A stretch of 64,000 bases of DNA from an uncultured Oscillospiraceae bacterium (GTDB taxonomy: Bacteria > Bacillota > Clostridia > Oscillospirales > Oscillospiraceae): NCBI GenBank assembly GCA_947629915.1, contig CANRFN010000015.1:1-64000 (forward strand), read 5' to 3'. Each line of letters starts with the position of its first letter. Within the stretch, counting starts at the first letter, position 1. The translations under genes were made by a program, and so were the position numbers. The notes beneath the pieces are model-generated. The model was not told the origin of the DNA and ran no database searches. It saw nothing but the letters and a program-made list of their open reading frames with translations. This document shows positions 16,210-24,748 of the stretch, one piece after another.

Positions 16210-17493
16210 TCAGTGCTGGTACTCGAACTCCAGGTTATAGAGGCAGACCACGTCTCCGTCCTCTACGCCCATGTCCTCCATCTGCTGATAGACACCGGCC
16301 TCCCGGAGCTTGCGCTCGAACCAGTTGCGGCTCTCGTAGTCTCCGAAGTTCACGTTTGCCATGAGCTGGCGGAGCCACGGGCCGTCTACGATCCAGGTGC
16401 CGTCCTCGTCCCGGGTGATCTCCAGGGGCGCGGAGGTGTCCACGTCCGGCTCCGGCTCCACATAGGTGGGCTCGTACACGATCACCGGCGGCAGCTTGTC
16501 CAGCTCGCCGGCCACGGCGTACATCAGCTCCTGGGTGCCCTTGTGGGCGGCGGCGGAGATCTCATAGAGGGGCAAGCCCTTGGCCTCCACATGGCTGCGG
16601 AGCTTCTCCAGCAGGCTGGGATCCTCCATGATGTCCGTCTTGTTGGCGGCCACCAGCATCTTGCGGGAGGCCAGCTCGGGAGACCACCGGGCCAGCTCCG
16701 CGTTGATGGCCTCAAAGTCCTCCACCGGGTCCCGCCCCTCGGAGCCGGAGACGTCCACCACATGGATGAGCAGCCGGCACCGGTCTATGTGCCGGAGGAA
16801 GTCGTGACCGAGCCCCGCCCCGTCTGCGGCGCCCTCGATGATGCCGGGGATGTCCGCCAGCACGAAGGAGCGGCCCTCCTCCATGGGGACCACCCCCAGG
16901 TTGGGGAAGAGGGTGGTGAAGTGGTAGTTGGCGATCTTGGGCTGGGCCCGGGAAACCACGGACAACAGGGTGGATTTGCCCACGTTGGGGAAGCCCACCA
17001 GGCCCGCGTCTGCCAGCAGCTTCAGCTCCAGCATCACATCTCTGGACTGGCCGGGCAGGCCCGCCTTGGCAAAGTGGGGCACCTGCCGGGTGGGGGTGGC
17101 GAAGTGCTGATTGCCCCAGCCGCCCTTGCCGCCTTTGGCCAGGACAAAGTCCTCGTCCGAGGACATGTCGCAGATGATCTCCCCGGTCTTCTGGTCCCGG
17201 ACCACGGTCCCTCTGGGCACCTTGATCACCAGGTCCTGTCCGTCCTTGCCGCTGCAGCGCTTGCCGGAGCCGTCCTTGCCGTTCTCCGCGGTGTACTTCC
17301 GCTTGTACCGGAAGTCCATCAGGGTGGACATGTGGTTGTCTACCCGCAGGATCACATCGCCGCCCCGGCCGCCGTCTCCGCCGTCTGGGCCGCCTGCCGC
17401 CACGTATTTCTCCCGGTGAAAGGCCACGGCACCGCCGCCGCCGTCTCCGGCACGCACGGTGATCTTCGCCGTATCGATAAACTGATTGGCCAT
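16210..17493 (-). CDS. obgE: GTPase ObgE/CgtA
   Basis: Obg binds the 50S subunit and couples ribosome assembly to GTP/ppGpp state. The 427 residues contain the Gly-rich Obg domain (VRAGDGGGGAVAFHREKY), the G domain with GFPNVGKSTLL, the switch region and DIPGIIEGA, NKTD, and the C-terminal OCT domain (about 345-427). The ATG at 17493 has AAAGGAGG seven bases upstream; longer in-frame starts lack support. It is downstream of rpmA, from which a terminator separates it, as in many Firmicutes. Confidence 0.97.
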   Translation of the reverse strand: MANQFIDTAKITVRAGDGGGGAVAFHREKYVAAGGPDGGDGGRGGDVILRVDNHMSTLMDFRYKRKYTAENGKDGSGKRCSGKDGQDLVIKVPRGTVVRDQKTGEIICDMSSDEDFVLAKGGKGGWGNQHFATPTRQVPHFAKAGLPGQSRDVMLELKLLADAGLVGFPNVGKSTLLSVVSRAQPKIANYHFTTLFPNLGVVPMEEGRSFVLADIPGIIEGAADGAGLGHDFLRHIDRCRLLIHVVDVSGSEGRDPVEDFEAINAELARWSPELASRKMLVAANKTDIMEDPSLLEKLRSHVEAKGLPLYEISAAAHKGTQELMYAVAGELDKLPPVIVYEPTYVEPEPDVDTSAPLEITRDEDGTWIVDGPWLRQLMANVNFGDYESRNWFERKLREAGVYQQMEDMGVEDGDVVCLYNLEFEYQH

Positions 17494-17511
17494 GAGTGCC
17501 TCCTTTCTCGA

Positions 17512-17544
17512 TAAAAAGACCCCGGACAAAGGCTATGTCCGGGG
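17512..17544 (-). terminator. Rho-independent terminator after rpmA
   Basis: On the minus strand CCCCGGACA pairs with TGTCCGGGG and is followed by TCTTTTT. It lies between rpmA and obgE, so obgE may depend on read-through or an unseen promoter. Confidence 0.85.
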
Positions 17545-17554
17545 CCTTGGTTTC

Positions 17555-17839
17555 TCATGCCTCTGCTGCTTCGACGATGGAGACCTTCTTGCGGTCTCTG
17601 CCCATCCGCTCGAATTTCACATGGCCGTCCTTCAGGGCGTACAGGGTGTCATCGCTGCCCATGCCGACATTGGTGCCGGGATGGATGTGGCTGCCGCGCT
17701 GACGCACCAGAATGTTGCCTGCCAGAACGAACTGGCCATCCCCGCGCTTGACGCCCAGGCGCTTTGCCTTGGAATCGCGGCCGTTCTTGGTAGAGCCGCC
17801 GCCTTTCTTGTGCGCGAAGAACTGGATGCTGATCTTCAT
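17555..17839 (-). CDS. rpmA: 50S ribosomal protein bL27 (precursor)
   Basis: Its mature N-terminus reaches toward the peptidyl-transferase centre. The sequence starts [20 protein letters not shown], which includes the Firmicute extension that Prp removes after the second Phe (QFF/A). Without this cut bL27 is nonfunctional in Staphylococcus. [20 protein letters not shown] is the family core. 94 residues. The gene follows prp, the protease that matures it, in the rplU-prp-rpmA operon. Confidence 0.98.
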   Translation of the reverse strand: MKISIQFFAHKKGGGSTKNGRDSKAKRLGVKRGDGQFVLAGNILVRQRGSHIHPGTNVGMGSDDTLYALKDGHVKFERMGRDRKKVSIVEAAEA

Positions 17840-17860
17840 AGCGATTTTCCGTCCTTTCTA

Positions 17861-18229
17861 CTAAGGATGCTGGGAGGAATCGTCCTCCCCTTCGTCTTCA
17901 TCATCCATCAGGACAATGAGATTGTCTGGGTAATCCTCCGCCATGGACTGCAGGTAGACCATGAGACCGGTGAGCAGATTCTCACACACGTACTCATTGG
18001 CCTCGCTGAATCCCTGGGGAATTTTGAGGCTGATGCTGGCGTCCCGCTGTCGGATTTTCACCGATGCGCCCAGCCCTAAGACCTCGTTGATGGTGCACTC
18101 CACCACGCCAACTGCGGCAGAGACGGCGGCGCACACGATGTCGCTGCCCTCCTCAGCGTAGCCGCTGTGGCCATGTGCCTGGAAGCCATCGATGCGGCCT
18201 CCCGCGCTGTGGAATGTGACGGTTGTCAT
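17861..18229 (-). CDS. prp: Ribosomal-processing cysteine protease Prp
   Basis: Prp cleaves the N-terminal extension of bL27. The catalytic pair is visible: His 21 in GHSGYA and Cys 33 in SDIVCAAVSA, matching His 22/Cys 34 of the staphylococcal enzyme. 122 residues, with an unusually acidic C-terminal tail (DDEDEGEDD). It lies between rplU and rpmA; the close spacing (5 bases after rplU) indicates co-transcription. Older annotations call it YsxB or DUF464. Confidence 0.96.
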   Translation of the reverse strand: MTTVTFHSAGGRIDGFQAHGHSGYAEEGSDIVCAAVSAAVGVVECTINEVLGLGASVKIRQRDASISLKIPQGFSEANEYVCENLLTGLMVYLQSMAEDYPDNLIVLMDDEDEGEDDSSQHP

Positions 18230-18234
18230 GGGAA

Positions 18235-18546
18235 TCAGGCTTTGACGGCCGTGATCTCCACCTTGGTGTACGGCTGACGATGGCCCTGGCGCTTGCGCTC
18301 GTTCTTCTTGGGCTTGTACTTGAACACCAGAACCTTCTTACCCTTGCCGTTCTTCACGACGGTGGCATCAACGGAAGCGCCGGCCACGGTGGGGGTGCCG
18401 AAAGTGGCCTGATCTCCATCCAGGACAGCCAGAACCTTGTCGAAGGTGACGGTATCGCCGGCCTCGCTCTGCAGCTTCTCGATGTAGATGACATCGCCCT
18501 CTGCCACCTTGTACTGCTTGCCGCCGGTCTCGATGATTGCGTGCAT
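18235..18546 (-). CDS. rplU: 50S ribosomal protein bL21
   Basis: The 103 residues begin [18 protein letters not shown], the bL21 signature, and end with the basic [20 protein letters not shown] rRNA-binding tail. The ATG at 18546 is preferred to a GTG three codons upstream because homologues start here and AGGCAGGTG is well placed. First gene of rplU-prp-rpmA, with a leader of about 90 bases. Confidence 0.98.
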   Translation of the reverse strand: MHAIIETGGKQYKVAEGDVIYIEKLQSEAGDTVTFDKVLAVLDGDQATFGTPTVAGASVDATVVKNGKGKKVLVFKYKPKKNERKRQGHRQPYTKVEITAVKA

Positions 18547-18638
18547 ATGTTGCACCTGCCTTTCCTTAATTACGGGCTCGCTATCAGGGGCGGGAAAACC
18601 CTCTTGCCATGGAAAACACCAAACCCAATCAAAGCGGC
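18547..18638 (-). promoter_or_regulatory. 5' leader of the rplU operon, possible L21 leader
   Basis: The predicted transcript start near 18638 leaves about 90 untranslated bases before rplU. Many Firmicutes carry an autoregulatory L21 leader RNA here. I can see GC-rich segments able to pair but cannot verify the motif. Confidence 0.35.
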
Positions 18639-18644
18639 CCGACT

Positions 18645-18673
18645 ATAGTAGCAGACCGGAGCGGGGATGTCAA
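18645..18673 (-). promoter_or_regulatory. SigA-type promoter of rplU-prp-rpmA
   Basis: On the minus strand TTGACA (18668-18673) and TACTAT (18645-18650) are 17 bases apart. Confidence 0.75.
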
Positions 18674-18973
18674 GAGAAAATTCCCGGAAAATCAGCCGAA
18701 TTGCGCCCATTTTCCGGCCAAAAATGCTGAAATCTGCCCAGAAAGCGGTACAACTCAGGCGATGTCCGCCCATCCCATGTACGGCCGCATCTTCAGCGGC
18801 CTCGGCCCTGGCGGGAAGAAGATCTCCGGAAGGTCTGATCGCCCCTTCTGCCCCTATACCAGGTGCGAGGGAGCGGCGCCACCCACGGAAACGCTGGTTC
18901 AACGGTCAAATATGTCTTAATACAAGAAAAATCGTCTTGCACAGCGGCAAAATTCGGTGTATGGAGGAATCCT

Positions 18974-19783
18974 ATGATCACAGCATATTTCGGCGAACAC
19001 ACATTCGCGAAGCCGCCAGGAGCGGAGTTTTTCATGATGCAAAAGACGGATCCGGAGACCGTCTTCCCGGATCGGATCGGCGGCTTCTTCCGCACGTACA
19101 ATTTCATGTATTACAAAGGCGGAAATGATGATCTCAAGTCCGAAGACCTGTTCTTCTTGTTCAGCCGTGTCTTCTCGTTCAAGGCGCAGCATGAAGACGT
19201 TCAGTTTGAAGATTGCACTCTCACCGTATTCTGCCCCCCTGGTCTCACGGAAGTCCTGCGCTTTCTCGAGGACAGCGGCTTCACGGCTCATTCCGGCGAG
19301 GACCCGAGTATCCTATACGTGGACCTCTTTCAGTGCATCAAGATGCAGATTGTGGTGTCCGGAGCTATGGTCGGGGAGAGCAACGAGTATGCGCCCCTCA
19401 ACGTGCTCACAGACAAACTGGACGAGGAGCATGTGCTCAACCTCATCCGCTATAGAGAAACCCACATTTCGCCAGACGATGCAGAACGGCTGGAGCTGTA
19501 CAACACGCTTCTCAACGATCTGTACACCAGAGAGCCTGACACCATGCTGGAAATCATCCGGCACATAAAGGAGACGAATCGAATGAGCCAGGAACAATTG
19601 TGCACCGCACTTTTCCCCGAGGTCCTCGCCGCGAGAGACGAGGCCGTTCTGAATGGCATACTGCTGGTTGCTCGGAATGCAGCCTTAAGGCACGGCTATT
19701 CCTTCGAGGATGCGCTTCTGGACATCCAGCTCCCCGCAGGGTGTTCCCGCGAAGAGGCGCTGAGACGGATGCACGCCATGTAG
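18974..19783 (+). CDS. Uncharacterised protein
   Basis: I do not recognise this 269-residue protein. It has no signal peptide or membrane segment. The start is the ATG at 18974 (GGAGG upstream); longer frames are not supported. The middle (PLNVLTDKLDEEHVLNLIRY, then DDAERLELYNTLLNDLY) is helical and charged. The C-terminus (SFEDALLDIQLPAGCSREEA) faintly recalls the short C-terminal module of the nuclease-like genes at 6-10 kb, so a distant link with that family is possible. It stands alone between rplU (divergent) and a hairpin at 19905. Confidence 0.7.
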   Translation: MITAYFGEHTFAKPPGAEFFMMQKTDPETVFPDRIGGFFRTYNFMYYKGGNDDLKSEDLFFLFSRVFSFKAQHEDVQFEDCTLTVFCPPGLTEVLRFLEDSGFTAHSGEDPSILYVDLFQCIKMQIVVSGAMVGESNEYAPLNVLTDKLDEEHVLNLIRYRETHISPDDAERLELYNTLLNDLYTREPDTMLEIIRHIKETNRMSQEQLCTALFPEVLAARDEAVLNGILLVARNAALRHGYSFEDALLDIQLPAGCSREEALRRMHAM

Positions 19784-19904
19784 TCCAGGCGGTTCATCGA
19801 TGGCAGGACACATCTCAGGGGAATCAGGGGTTGCTGGATCCAGATCATCCACCGGGTCTCCACACAGTCGTTCTCCCTCTCTGCACAAGAGCAGCCTGGA
19901 AACG

Positions 19905-19955
19905 GGTCCCACCAAGGTCTTCCCGAATTTGCGTGCCCTTGGTGGGATCCTTTCT
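19905..19955 (+). terminator. Probable terminator
   Basis: GGTCCCACCAAGG can pair with CCTTGGTGGGATCC around a 19-base loop and is followed by TTT. The tail is short, so this is only probable. It lies between convergent genes. Confidence 0.55.
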
Positions 19956-19998
19956 GCCAGCAGTCTCTCCGGATTGCCGGTACTGGCTGCACTTGCCC

Positions 19999-20577
19999 TT
20001 AGGTGTAAGAGAACGCAGTTTTCATTTCGATCTCAAAGCCCCTGAGCACCGTGACGGGCACAGGGTCATCCTGCTGATAGAGATAGCATACCATGCCAAA
20101 TCTGTTGCCCTCGCGAAGATAGACTGTGACGCTTTGTGTCGCCGGGTTCACAAACCAGTACTCATTCACACCGGCACGTTGGTAGAGAAGGAACTTTCGG
20201 TTTATGACGTTTTGCATATTGGACGCAGATAGGATCTCGATGACCAGATCCGGAGCTCCCCTGCAGTCTTTTCCAGTCACCTTGTCCGGATCGCAAACGA
20301 CCATAATGTCAGGCCTTACAACAGTCTTTGAAAGCTCCGGCGGATCATCCTTCTCGTCAAACAGGCGAACACCGCAGTTTGGGCCGAATCCTCGGCAAGT
20401 CTTGCCTTTCCGATACAGCCACAGCTGACCTTTGATCTCTGCATGGATTGCATCATGAACCGTGGAGTCGGCCTCCCTTGGAATGAGGGCGCCGTCACAC
20501 AGCTCATACCTGTCCCCGTCCTCCATCGCCAGGAGGTCACCATAGGTATGCTGTCCTTGCTCTTCGCCATTCGACAT
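19999..20577 (-). CDS. Uma2 family PD-(D/E)XK endonuclease-like protein
   Basis: The 192 residues match Uma2 (formerly DUF820): TYGDLLAMEDGDRYELCDGA at the start, HDAIHAEIKGQLWLY, VRPDIMVVCD, and GAPDLVIEILS, which supply the E, D and E-x-x of the nuclease core, followed by the KFLLYQRAGVNEYWFV strand. These proteins are abundant in cyanobacteria and Clostridia and have no settled function. It is last in an operon behind an AAA ATPase lacking its nuclease domain and an unknown protein, so it may supply nuclease activity in trans. Confidence 0.85.
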   Translation of the reverse strand: MSNGEEQGQHTYGDLLAMEDGDRYELCDGALIPREADSTVHDAIHAEIKGQLWLYRKGKTCRGFGPNCGVRLFDEKDDPPELSKTVVRPDIMVVCDPDKVTGKDCRGAPDLVIEILSASNMQNVINRKFLLYQRAGVNEYWFVNPATQSVTVYLREGNRFGMVCYLYQQDDPVPVTVLRGFEIEMKTAFSYT

Positions 20578-20607
20578 ACAAGATCACCCCGCGAATATTC
20601 ACTCATG

Positions 20608-21546
20608 TCACTGCCGCTTTGTGGGTTTGAACGGCACTCCCTGGATTGCAGAGGCAACCGAATTCCCCATCCCGGCACCCGTCTCTCCGCACCGCAACCG
20701 CGCAGCAATGGCCTGCAGCGGCGCCGCGTCCTCCCCGGTAAGGCGGACCACAGAGACGGCGGTGATGCTCTCCCGGACCGCAGGAGACCATTGGGCTTGA
20801 ACGTGCACACTTCCCGCACCGCATTGGCTGCAGATCCCGGCAAGTGTGCGGCAGAAGTCTGTGCTCACCGGGATCTCGGGCCGAGAACCTGCGTCTAAGG
20901 CGGCACAGAGGGCATGCATCCCCTCCATCAGGTGCCGCATGGCCCTCCGGGTAAGGGACCGTGCGCAGATATCCGCATGATCCCAGACAGACTGCGGGGT
21001 GTACGGGTCCCCATCCTCATCCAGAAAAGGACATACCAGCGGACCGATCCAGCTGCCCCGCTCCGTCCGCCCCACAAGACAATGGCGAATCAATGTTTGC
21101 ACCGCATCTGGCTGGCCGCTGGACAGCACATCCCTGGCACTGGCGGCCAGCAGGTCTCTCAGGCTCTCATGGAGAGACACAACGGTATTCAGAGGGACAG
21201 CGCCCGGCTCCACGCCTGGGCCTGCGGTGGAGATGAAGAGGATATCGGCATGGGGATAGAGCAAGGTCAGAAGAAGCTGGGAGATCGGCCTGTCCTCATG
21301 GTGCGCCGTCTCCTGGACAGCCCTGTACAGCCCCCAGCCGTAGTCCCGGAAATCCCGGTTGAATGGGATGTTCGCCTGCGCAAGCTCGCCATCGTGAAAG
21401 GACTGGTAGATCGCCACCCCTTTCCGCTTCGTTGGAATGGATCTCCAGCCGCTTCCTGCGAGATACCGTGCGAAGACGGCGGGGTCTATGGCCTGCACCA
21501 GTTCTTCGTACACTTTGTATTCGTCATACGGGTCGAAACCTCTCAT
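20608..21546 (-). CDS. Uncharacterised protein in ATPase/nuclease operon
   Basis: A 312-residue soluble protein I cannot place. Its ATG overlaps the TGA of the ATPase gene (ATGA), so translation is coupled. The N-terminal half carries GSGWRSIPTKRKGVAIYQS, a basic IPFNRDFRDYGWGLYRAVQE segment and a helical part with HHEDRPISQLLLTLL, a pattern of Trp-containing strand, basic strand and DY helix that recurs in uncharacterised multi-gene cassettes. The C-terminal half has several Cys (CRTLAGICSQCGAG) and a beta-rich tail. It lies between the ATPase and an Uma2 nuclease. Confidence 0.75.
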   Translation of the reverse strand: MRGFDPYDEYKVYEELVQAIDPAVFARYLAGSGWRSIPTKRKGVAIYQSFHDGELAQANIPFNRDFRDYGWGLYRAVQETAHHEDRPISQLLLTLLYPHADILFISTAGPGVEPGAVPLNTVVSLHESLRDLLAASARDVLSSGQPDAVQTLIRHCLVGRTERGSWIGPLVCPFLDEDGDPYTPQSVWDHADICARSLTRRAMRHLMEGMHALCAALDAGSRPEIPVSTDFCRTLAGICSQCGAGSVHVQAQWSPAVRESITAVSVVRLTGEDAAPLQAIAARLRCGETGAGMGNSVASAIQGVPFKPTKRQ

Positions 21547-22892
21547 AAGCTGGCAAGCCAACCTCCCATCGGTAGACGGCCCTTCACGGAGAGATCCTTT
21601 CTCCATCTTTTGTATTGGACCTTCAGCAGCTTCCGCATCTCCAGGTTGGGCGCCCTGAGGATTGCCGCGCCGTCCTCTGCCTCCAAGAGCACGGTGAGGT
21701 AGCCCGCAGCCGCCAGCAGGCTCCAGAGGCCGTCCGCCCGCTCCAGATCAGAGTAGGTCAGGCGGCGGATGACCCGGCCCCGAATCGTCTCCCCGTTCAT
21801 CAGCCTGCAATAGTCCTGCCGGATCTCGGGGTCTGCTTTTCGCAGCAGGTCAATCACGATCTCCCCTACGCTGCTGCTGTTCGCCGAGAACAACTGCGGC
21901 ACTTTGCTGGACCTGGGCGATATCATATTGTCTACGTACCGCAGGACATCCCAGGGACAGTACACGAATTCGCCGCCGAAACAGAAGCCGCCGTACCACT
22001 CCCGCATGGTGTCTGCGATGTGGGGGATCCCGTAGTGCGCCAGCATGTTCTTCACCTCAGCCTCCGTGAAGCCGAGATAGTCCCGCTTGAACTGCCTGTC
22101 CAGGCCCCACACCGTGAGGTTGTCCACACCCGCAAAGATGCGCTCCAGGTCGACCTGCATGTGCCCCGTCAGGACGGCGAATGCGATGGACGCGTTGTCT
22201 CGGAACAGCTCTGTGTACACGCCCTGCATGAGCTCCCCCATTCGGTCTAAATAGCCCGGGTCTTCCCTCTCGTGAACCCATGCAGAGTACATGGGTCGAT
22301 CGTACTCATCAATGAGCACCACCACCTTCCTGCCGTAGTGCCTCTCGAGACAGTGAGACAGGTTCTTGAGGGCCCGTTTCAGCTCTGGCACGGGGAGAGC
22401 GTCCGTCCGGTACCCCTTCTCATTTCTCCAGGCCAGCATGTCTGCATACCATTGGCAGGTCTTCTGTTCGTCCAGGCGCAGACGCGGGCTGGTTTTTAGA
22501 AATCCGTAGTACCGGCTCATGAGATAGACGATCTCAGAGGAGAATGCCTCGCACGCCTCTTCGAAGGAGAGCCCGTTGACGTCCTTCATGTTGCAATAGA
22601 GCACCGGAAACTGCCCCTGAAACGCCGCACAGAAGGCCCGGTCCTCCGAGATCTCGAGGCCCTGAAAGAGATTCCGGTCTGTCTCCGGTGCCGCATTCAC
22701 AAACGCTCTGATCATGTCCAGGTTCAGTGTCTTCCCAAACCGCCTGGGACAGGTGATCAGGTGAACTTCGCCCTCCGTTCCCGCAAGCTCCCAGATCAGC
22801 GGGGTCTTATCCACGTAGAAATAGTGCTCGCCGTCCTTCTCTCCCAACAACAGATTGTTTAAGAACTCCACTCCTATGGGAAGTGCTTTCAT
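21543..22892 (-). CDS. AAA-ATPase-like protein (DUF1703-type) without C-terminal nuclease domain
   Basis: The first 300 residues fit the AAA-ATPase_like family: LPIGVEFLNNLL, FYVDKTPLIWEL, the P-loop variant CPRRFGKTLNLDMI, the Walker B VVVLIDEYDRP, and DREWYGGFCFG-like REWYGGFCFG. The family normally continues after a PNxE motif into a PD-(D/E)XK domain of about 100 residues. Here the sequence reaches APNLEMRKLLKVQYKRW and stops 20 residues later at 449, so the nuclease domain is absent. A good promoter lies at 23063-23091. The next genes are an unknown protein and an Uma2 nuclease. Confidence 0.88.
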   Translation of the reverse strand: MKALPIGVEFLNNLLLGEKDGEHYFYVDKTPLIWELAGTEGEVHLITCPRRFGKTLNLDMIRAFVNAAPETDRNLFQGLEISEDRAFCAAFQGQFPVLYCNMKDVNGLSFEEACEAFSSEIVYLMSRYYGFLKTSPRLRLDEQKTCQWYADMLAWRNEKGYRTDALPVPELKRALKNLSHCLERHYGRKVVVLIDEYDRPMYSAWVHEREDPGYLDRMGELMQGVYTELFRDNASIAFAVLTGHMQVDLERIFAGVDNLTVWGLDRQFKRDYLGFTEAEVKNMLAHYGIPHIADTMREWYGGFCFGGEFVYCPWDVLRYVDNMISPRSSKVPQLFSANSSSVGEIVIDLLRKADPEIRQDYCRLMNGETIRGRVIRRLTYSDLERADGLWSLLAAAGYLTVLLEAEDGAAILRAPNLEMRKLLKVQYKRWRKDLSVKGRLPMGGWLASL

Positions 22893-23062
22893 GGTGCATC
22901 GGGCAAACCCGCAGGCCGCCCTACTCCCTCCTCTCTACTTTGTGCCCGCTCTCCACTGGAAAAGCAGGCTCCGGAGCCGTGCCAGCGCCGCATATGGGGT
23001 AAATGTCTCGCATCTTCGGCAAATTGTATTACATTTATTTGTTTCTTGTTTTTCTGCCCAGA

Positions 23063-23091
23063 AGTATAAATCATCGCTATTGGAATGTCAA
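23063..23091 (-). promoter_or_regulatory. SigA-type promoter of the ATPase operon
   Basis: On the minus strand TTGACA (23086-23091) and TATACT (23063-23068) are 17 bases apart. The transcript would have a leader of about 160 bases before the ATPase. Confidence 0.7.
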
Positions 23092-23454
23092 GATTTCTTT
23101 CGAGAATTGTTCTGTACTTCGCCGAAATTTGCAATTAAATAATTTAATTCAGATTGTCCATTGGGTCCAAGTCAGCTCGTTTCCCACAGCAAAAGGCCTT
23201 TTGCGGGGATTCATCTCGCGGGGGGACAGACAGCACGGCCAGTGACGATGAAGACAATCTCAGCATCAAAGCGGCCCATCTCGGGCGGAAATACCTGCAA
23301 GAGGTGTTCAAGCAATACTTCCTCCATCAGATCAATTGTGTCACAGCAAGCCAGGTGCTGCGGTGCAAAGTGAATCAGCTGGACGCCCTGAGAGACTACG
23401 CTTATCATCAGACCAGTCCATATCATGATCGTCAAGGATGAGACCATGATACAA
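23092..23454 (+). other. Mostly non-coding; possible gene relic
   Basis: An open frame on the plus strand ends at 23441 (..LRDYAYHQTSPYHDRQG), 14 bases before a terminator-like hairpin. It has no good start and no recognisable relatives, so I read it as a relic at most. Confidence 0.3.
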
Positions 23455-23488
23455 CCCCTCCGGCCTCGCCTGCGCGAGACCGGAGGGG
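23455..23488 (+). repeat. Repeated hairpin family, copy A
   Basis: CCCCTCCGG..CCGGAGGGG with an inner CTCGC/GCGAG stem. Near-identical hairpins occur at 26672-26705 and 30652-30685, with a compensated base pair. Likely a terminator or a dispersed palindromic element. Confidence 0.75.
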
Positions 23489-23599
23489 CCATTGTCTTCC
23501 TGTCCGGGCCTGCCAAAAAAGATTTTCTTCTCCCCGCACATCTTGCCGTCTCAGGCGTTATACTCTATAGGACACAGGAGAGGAGGCGGATCAGCGGCA

Positions 23600-24034
23600 T
23601 TGGACATCGAAGAACAGTACAACAGGATCTACCGATACTGCTATTTCCGCCTCCGAGACCGGCACCGGGCGGAGGACATCACCCAGGAGACCTTCCTGCG
23701 TTGGCTCTCCAGCGACACGTACCGGGACAGCGGCAGGACGATTCAGTACCTCTACTCCATCGCCCGGAACCTCTGTACCGATGAGGGCAGACGGCAGCAC
23801 GCAGCCCCGCTGCCGGAGGATCTGCCCATGGCTTCGGAAGACCCGCTGCTGTCCCTGGCCCTGCGCACTGAGCTGGACAAGCTGTCTCAGGAGGACCGGG
23901 AACTGGTGCTGCTGCGGGTGGTGAATGAGGTGCCTGTAGGGGTGCTGTGCAAGTTGTATGGCGTGAGCCGGTTCGCATTGTACCGGAGATTGCGCGGCAT
24001 TTTGAAGCATTTGCGTGAGCGATTGGAGGGATAG
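23600..24034 (+). CDS. ECF-type RNA polymerase sigma factor
   Basis: The 144-residue protein has sigma region 2 (EEQYNRIYRYCYFRLRDRHR, AEDITQETFLRWL) and region 4 (LSQEDRELVLLRVVNEVPVG, VLCKLYGVSRFALYRRLRG). Such sigma factors direct RNA polymerase to envelope-stress or transporter promoters. Start: I propose the TTG at 23600, the only initiator between AGGAGG (23581) and the first conserved residue, although the spacing is long. It is followed after 3 bases by a membrane protein and an ABC transporter, which it probably regulates; the membrane protein could act as its anti-sigma partner, which is inference. Confidence 0.85.
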   Translation: MDIEEQYNRIYRYCYFRLRDRHRAEDITQETFLRWLSSDTYRDSGRTIQYLYSIARNLCTDEGRRQHAAPLPEDLPMASEDPLLSLALRTELDKLSQEDRELVLLRVVNEVPVGVLCKLYGVSRFALYRRLRGILKHLRERLEG

Positions 24035-24037
24035 TGC

Positions 24038-24748
24038 GTGGATAAGAAACTGAAGAGGGCATTGAAGCAGGCCTTTGCACCCCCGCCCCCGGAACGGAAA
24101 GCGGCCTTTCTGCGGACCCACCGCCGCCGGGAGCTGGGCCCCGCCGCGCTGCTCCTCACCCAGGCGGGGTATGTCCGCTGGTGGACCTGGGCGGGATCCT
24201 GCGCCTTGTTTGCCGCGATTCTGATGCTGGCATTGAGCTCGGAGGCAAGAACGGTATGGTCTAGCTCTGCCCTCACTCCCCTTCTGGCTCTGATCGCGGT
24301 CTCAGAGACGAGCCGCGCCAGGCGGTATGGCATGGAGGAACTGGAGCTCTCCTGCCGGATGCCGCGCTCCGCCGCCTTGCTGGCCCGGATGGCGGCGGTG
24401 GGACTGCTCCACCTGGTCCTGCTGGGGATCACGGCCCCCATCCTGTCCAGGTGGGGCGAGGTAGGCGTCCTTCGAACGGGGGTCTATCTTCTCACGCCGT
24501 ATCTGCTCACGGTTGCCCTGGGAATGGAGCTGTCCCGGCGGGTGCGGGGACAGGCGGGGCTGCTGGCCTGTACCGCAGCGGCGGTCCTGGTGTGTGTCCT
24601 GGGCATGTGGGCGCTCAGTGTCCGGCCCGAGCTGTATCATGCAGAGCGCATCCGCTTCTGGGGGATCGCACTTGCCCTCGCCCTCACTGCGTCCGTCTTT
24701 GAATTCGTCCAGACGGTAAAAGAAACGGAGGAACTGCAATGGACCTGA
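24038..24748 (+). CDS. Multi-pass membrane protein of sigma/ABC operon
   Basis: 236 residues starting at a GTG (24038) three bases after the sigma gene. The first 40 residues are basic and cytoplasmic (KLKRALKQAF, PPPPERKAAFLRTHRRRE). About six hydrophobic segments follow. It resembles a zf-less ABC-2 type membrane component rather than a classic anti-sigma factor. It overlaps the ABC ATPase gene by 10 bases. The usual arrangement in related genomes is sigma factor, this protein, ATPase, permease. Exact function unknown. Confidence 0.75.
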   Translation: MDKKLKRALKQAFAPPPPERKAAFLRTHRRRELGPAALLLTQAGYVRWWTWAGSCALFAAILMLALSSEARTVWSSSALTPLLALIAVSETSRARRYGMEELELSCRMPRSAALLARMAAVGLLHLVLLGITAPILSRWGEVGVLRTGVYLLTPYLLTVALGMELSRRVRGQAGLLACTAAAVLVCVLGMWALSVRPELYHAERIRFWGIALALALTASVFEFVQTVKETEELQWT

